Of a stretch of DNA of 13,246 nt, positions 12,085-13,246 are shown piece after piece (positions within the stretch are counted from its first letter, which is position 1; every line of letters begins with the position of its first letter). Below the pieces are notes generated by a model. It searched no databases and was not told the origin of the DNA. It saw only the letters and a program-made list of their open reading frames with translations. Made by a program: the position numbers and the translations under genes. The DNA comes from Candidatus Moraniibacteriota bacterium. GTDB lineage: Bacteria; Patescibacteriota; Minisyncoccia; Moranbacterales; UBA1568. The DNA lies in NCBI GenBank assembly GCA_030690925.1, contig JAUYFO010000081.1:1-13246 (forward strand), given 5' to 3'.

Positions 12085-12339
12085 ATGCACCAGTACCTAC
12101 ACATCACACTTCCTGCAGCCATCGCCATTGGAGTGGTAGTCATTGGCGGTTTCTTTCTCCATTGGAGAGGCCGCCTGCAACTCATTTCCACACGTCCCAA
12201 ATGCCCTAAACCCGACTGCGGATCTGGAATGTGGCCTCTCAGGCAGCAAGATGGAAAACTCTTCTCCGCATTCTGTGGCGACTGCGGCAAAGTGCTCAAT
12301 TTGTTCTCAGAGGAGAATCATTCCTCGGAGCAGGTCTAG
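12085..12339 (+). CDS. Membrane-anchored zinc-ribbon protein (84 aa), island 4
   Basis: ATG at 12085 with AAAGGAG five bases upstream. The N-terminal membrane segment lies at about 8-26 (TLPAAIAIGVVVIGGFFLH), followed by basic WRGRLQLISTRPK. A cytoplasmic zinc-ribbon-like domain has Cys40/Cys45 (CPKPDC) and Cys64/Cys67 (CGDC), then an acidic tail SEENHSSEQV. The knuckle spacing (CX4C, CX2C) fits a single structural zinc. It is followed nine bases later by a second protein of the same layout, with its own ribosome site overlapping this stop. Zinc ribbons of this size usually bind nucleic acid or protein partners; no specific family is recognised. Confidence 0.8.
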   Translation: MHQYLHITLPAAIAIGVVVIGGFFLHWRGRLQLISTRPKCPKPDCGSGMWPLRQQDGKLFSAFCGDCGKVLNLFSEENHSSEQV

Positions 12340-12348
12340 GAGACTGAC

Positions 12349-12564
12349 ATGGAATTCGTTTCTGGGGCTTGGGAAAGCTTCAAACAGCTCACCGCCTGGC
12401 TGGCTGTCTTTTGGATTTTGTATTGGGTAGTTTCATGGCTGTCCAGAATCTACCAACCAGTGTACTGCCCCAACTGCCAGAGCAAAGATATCCGCTCTGC
12501 TCGTTCGGGGAGCGGCCGCATTCACTACACCTGTCGGACTTGCAAACATACCTGGCGAGGCTAG
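12349..12564 (+). CDS. Membrane-anchored zinc-ribbon protein (71 aa), island 4
   Basis: ATG at 12349; AGGAG overlaps the stop of the preceding gene and stands six bases upstream. The aromatic-rich membrane segment lies at about 15-34 (TAWLAVFWILYWVVSWLSRI), then a zinc ribbon with Cys40/Cys43 (CPNC) and Cys62/Cys65 (CRTC) in YCPNCQSKDIRS and YTCRTCKHTWRG. The second half recalls the C-terminal ribbon of transcription factor S/TFIIS-like and rubredoxin-type knuckles in spacing only. Together with the 84-residue protein it forms an operon of two paralogous-looking anchors with cytoplasmic ribbons. A terminator follows 18 bases after the stop. Family not recognised. Confidence 0.8.
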   Translation: MEFVSGAWESFKQLTAWLAVFWILYWVVSWLSRIYQPVYCPNCQSKDIRSARSGSGRIHYTCRTCKHTWRG

Positions 12565-12582
12565 CAACCTCACAACCACCCC

Positions 12583-12613
12583 AGCGCATGGAGAACCCTC
12601 CCTGCGCTTTTTT
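12583..12613 (+). terminator. Rho-independent terminator of island 4
   Basis: AGCGCATGGAG, loop AACC, CTCCCTGCGCT (one mismatch), followed by T5 (12609-12613). Confidence 0.88.
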
Positions 12614-12671
12614 ATGCTCATTTTTTCATCAATCTTCTTTCTCACCCTACCCTTTTCTTCCACACTAACTC

Positions 12672-12707
12672 TGTATCACATAGAGACGGTCGTCTCTATG
12701 TGATACA
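12672..12707. repeat. Perfect 17-bp inverted repeat between convergent island 4 and tgt
   Basis: TGTATCACATAGAGACG (12672-12688), two bases GT, and the exact reverse complement (12691-12707). It starts 58 bases after the island 4 terminator and ends 12 bases before the tgt stop. Only TTT follows in the plus direction and no T-tract in the minus direction, so it is an atypical terminator; operator, recombination site or miniature-element remnant are alternatives. Confidence 0.85.
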
Positions 12708-12719
12708 TTTACCAAAGAC

Positions 12720-13246
12720 TCACAAAGAGCGTAGTTTCTGCATCAAACGCATATAGAAGCGCAGATTGTGTTCCGAAGCCAGACGAAAGGCTAGGGCCTC
12801 CCCGACTCGAAATAGATGGCGCAGATAACTCCGTGTGTACTTGGTACACAGCGTACAATCACAGCTCGGATCTACCGGCGTGAAGTCTTTGGTAAACTGC
12901 TCGTTGTTAATATTGATCGTTTCGTAAAAATCATCTGGTAATACAGAGTCTCCTCGTTTGGAAGTTGTGCCTTGGGCTTTGTTTGGTATTTGTGTTTTGG
13001 TATTTGTGTTTTTAAGATTATTTTTCCACAAAAATAATCTCCCATGTCTTCCCTCTCGTGTCGGAATGACACAATCAAACATATCCCAACCAACCCGGTG
13101 CAAGCGGACAATGTCTTCTGGTGTCCCAACGCCAAGTGCAAAACGAATACTGTTCTCGGGAATGAACGAGGCGATAGCCGCTACCAACTCTCCCAAGAAT
13201 TTTCCCTCCATATCGACGTGCCGACCACCCAGGCCGTAACCATCGA
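12720..13246 (-). CDS. tgt: tRNA-guanine transglycosylase, 3' part, with an in-frame repeat insertion
   Basis: C-terminal 175 codons; the start lies beyond the window. Tgt swaps guanine 34 of GUN-anticodon tRNAs for a queuosine precursor. Visible marks: GYGLGG (substrate loop region), FALGVGTPEDIVRLHRVGWDMF-type sequence, the nucleophile motif DMFDCVIPTREGRHGR, and the zinc site CDCTLC with the His 26 residues after the third Cys (SEHN). It ends at MQKLRSL, a little shorter than E. coli Tgt. Between the conserved GRLFL and ETININNEQF lie about 34 extra residues (13022 down to about 12921), including NTNTKTQIPNKAQ. These are encoded by repeat copy D and an adjoining hairpin. The reading frame and all catalytic residues in view are intact. 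Confidence 0.95.
   Translation of the reverse strand, partial: DGYGLGGRHVDMEGKFLGELVAAIASFIPENSIRFALGVGTPEDIVRLHRVGWDMFDCVIPTREGRHGRLFLWKNNLKNTNTKTQIPNKAQGTTSKRGDSVLPDDFYETININNEQFTKDFTPVDPSCDCTLCTKYTRSYLRHLFRVGEALAFRLASEHNLRFYMRLMQKLRSL
12974..13009 (-). repeat. Heptad-array repeat, family I, copy D, in-frame in tgt
   Basis: Plus strand: GGGCTTTG (12974-12981), then two identical units TTTGGTATTTGTGT (12982-12995 and 12996-13009). Coding strand gives NTKTQIPNKAQ, the same frame as the tatD copy. Confidence 0.85.
13015..13040. repeat. Perfect hairpin joined to repeat copy D in tgt
   Basis: AGATTATTTTT (13015-13025), loop CCAC, AAAAATAATCT (13030-13040): perfect 11-bp arms, five bases from the heptad array. 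On the coding strand the first arm encodes the conserved RLFL of GRLFL; the second arm, adjoining the array, is its exact inverted copy. Confidence 0.85.

Noticed and set aside
4172..13009. Heptad arrays as a CRISPR array
   Set aside because: Units are 7/14 bases with no spacers of regular length, and there are no cas genes.

Overview
The window looks like a core-genome segment of a Candidate Phyla Radiation (Patescibacteria, Parcubacteria-like) bacterium. This is inferred from four things: compact housekeeping genes, most with no visible Shine-Dalgarno site; a very short ATP synthase delta subunit; a single-chain class II glycyl-tRNA synthetase; and degenerate short-period repeats inside and between genes. 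TGA is used as an ordinary stop (rsmI, tgt). I see no tRNA, rRNA, insertion sequence or CRISPR array.

Layout, all housekeeping genes on the minus strand. Positions 1-1936 hold the start of an F-type ATP synthase operon read atpB-atpE-atpF-atpH. It has a good sigma70-type promoter upstream of atpB and a second one inside the repeat-filled atpB-atpE spacer. Positions 2023-3076 hold two small charged proteins with a shared C-terminal motif. Positions 3296-4421 hold tatD and a small helical protein. Positions 4835-6784 hold metG and a Nudix hydrolase. Positions 7419-11959 hold a run glyQS - M16 peptidase - AI-2E/PerM-type membrane protein - rsmI. The 3' part of tgt fills 12720 to the end.

Plus-strand islands. 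Wedged between these minus-strand blocks are small plus-strand units (4514-4832, 6835-7117, 7245-7451, 11967-12613). Together they encode six short proteins of 26, 35, 46, 48, 84 and 71 residues. Each has one predicted membrane segment and a strong Shine-Dalgarno site, and each unit ends in a hairpin terminator. The two largest are membrane-anchored zinc ribbons. Three of the islands interrupt what is, in Firmicutes, a conserved rsmI-metG-tatD neighbourhood.

Most unusual signal. A degenerate repeat with a 7/14-base period sits in-frame inside both tatD (4172-4207) and tgt (12974-13009), where it encodes NTK(A/T)QIPNKAQ. In both genes it is joined to a perfect 10-11 bp hairpin. One arm of each hairpin is conserved host coding sequence and the other arm is its exact inverted copy. 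Two more copies of the array lie in opposite orientation between atpB and atpE. A second, TTTAGGG-like family occurs in-frame in tatD and between glyQS and the M16 gene. This suggests an insertion process that combines fold-back copying of the target with heptamer arrays.
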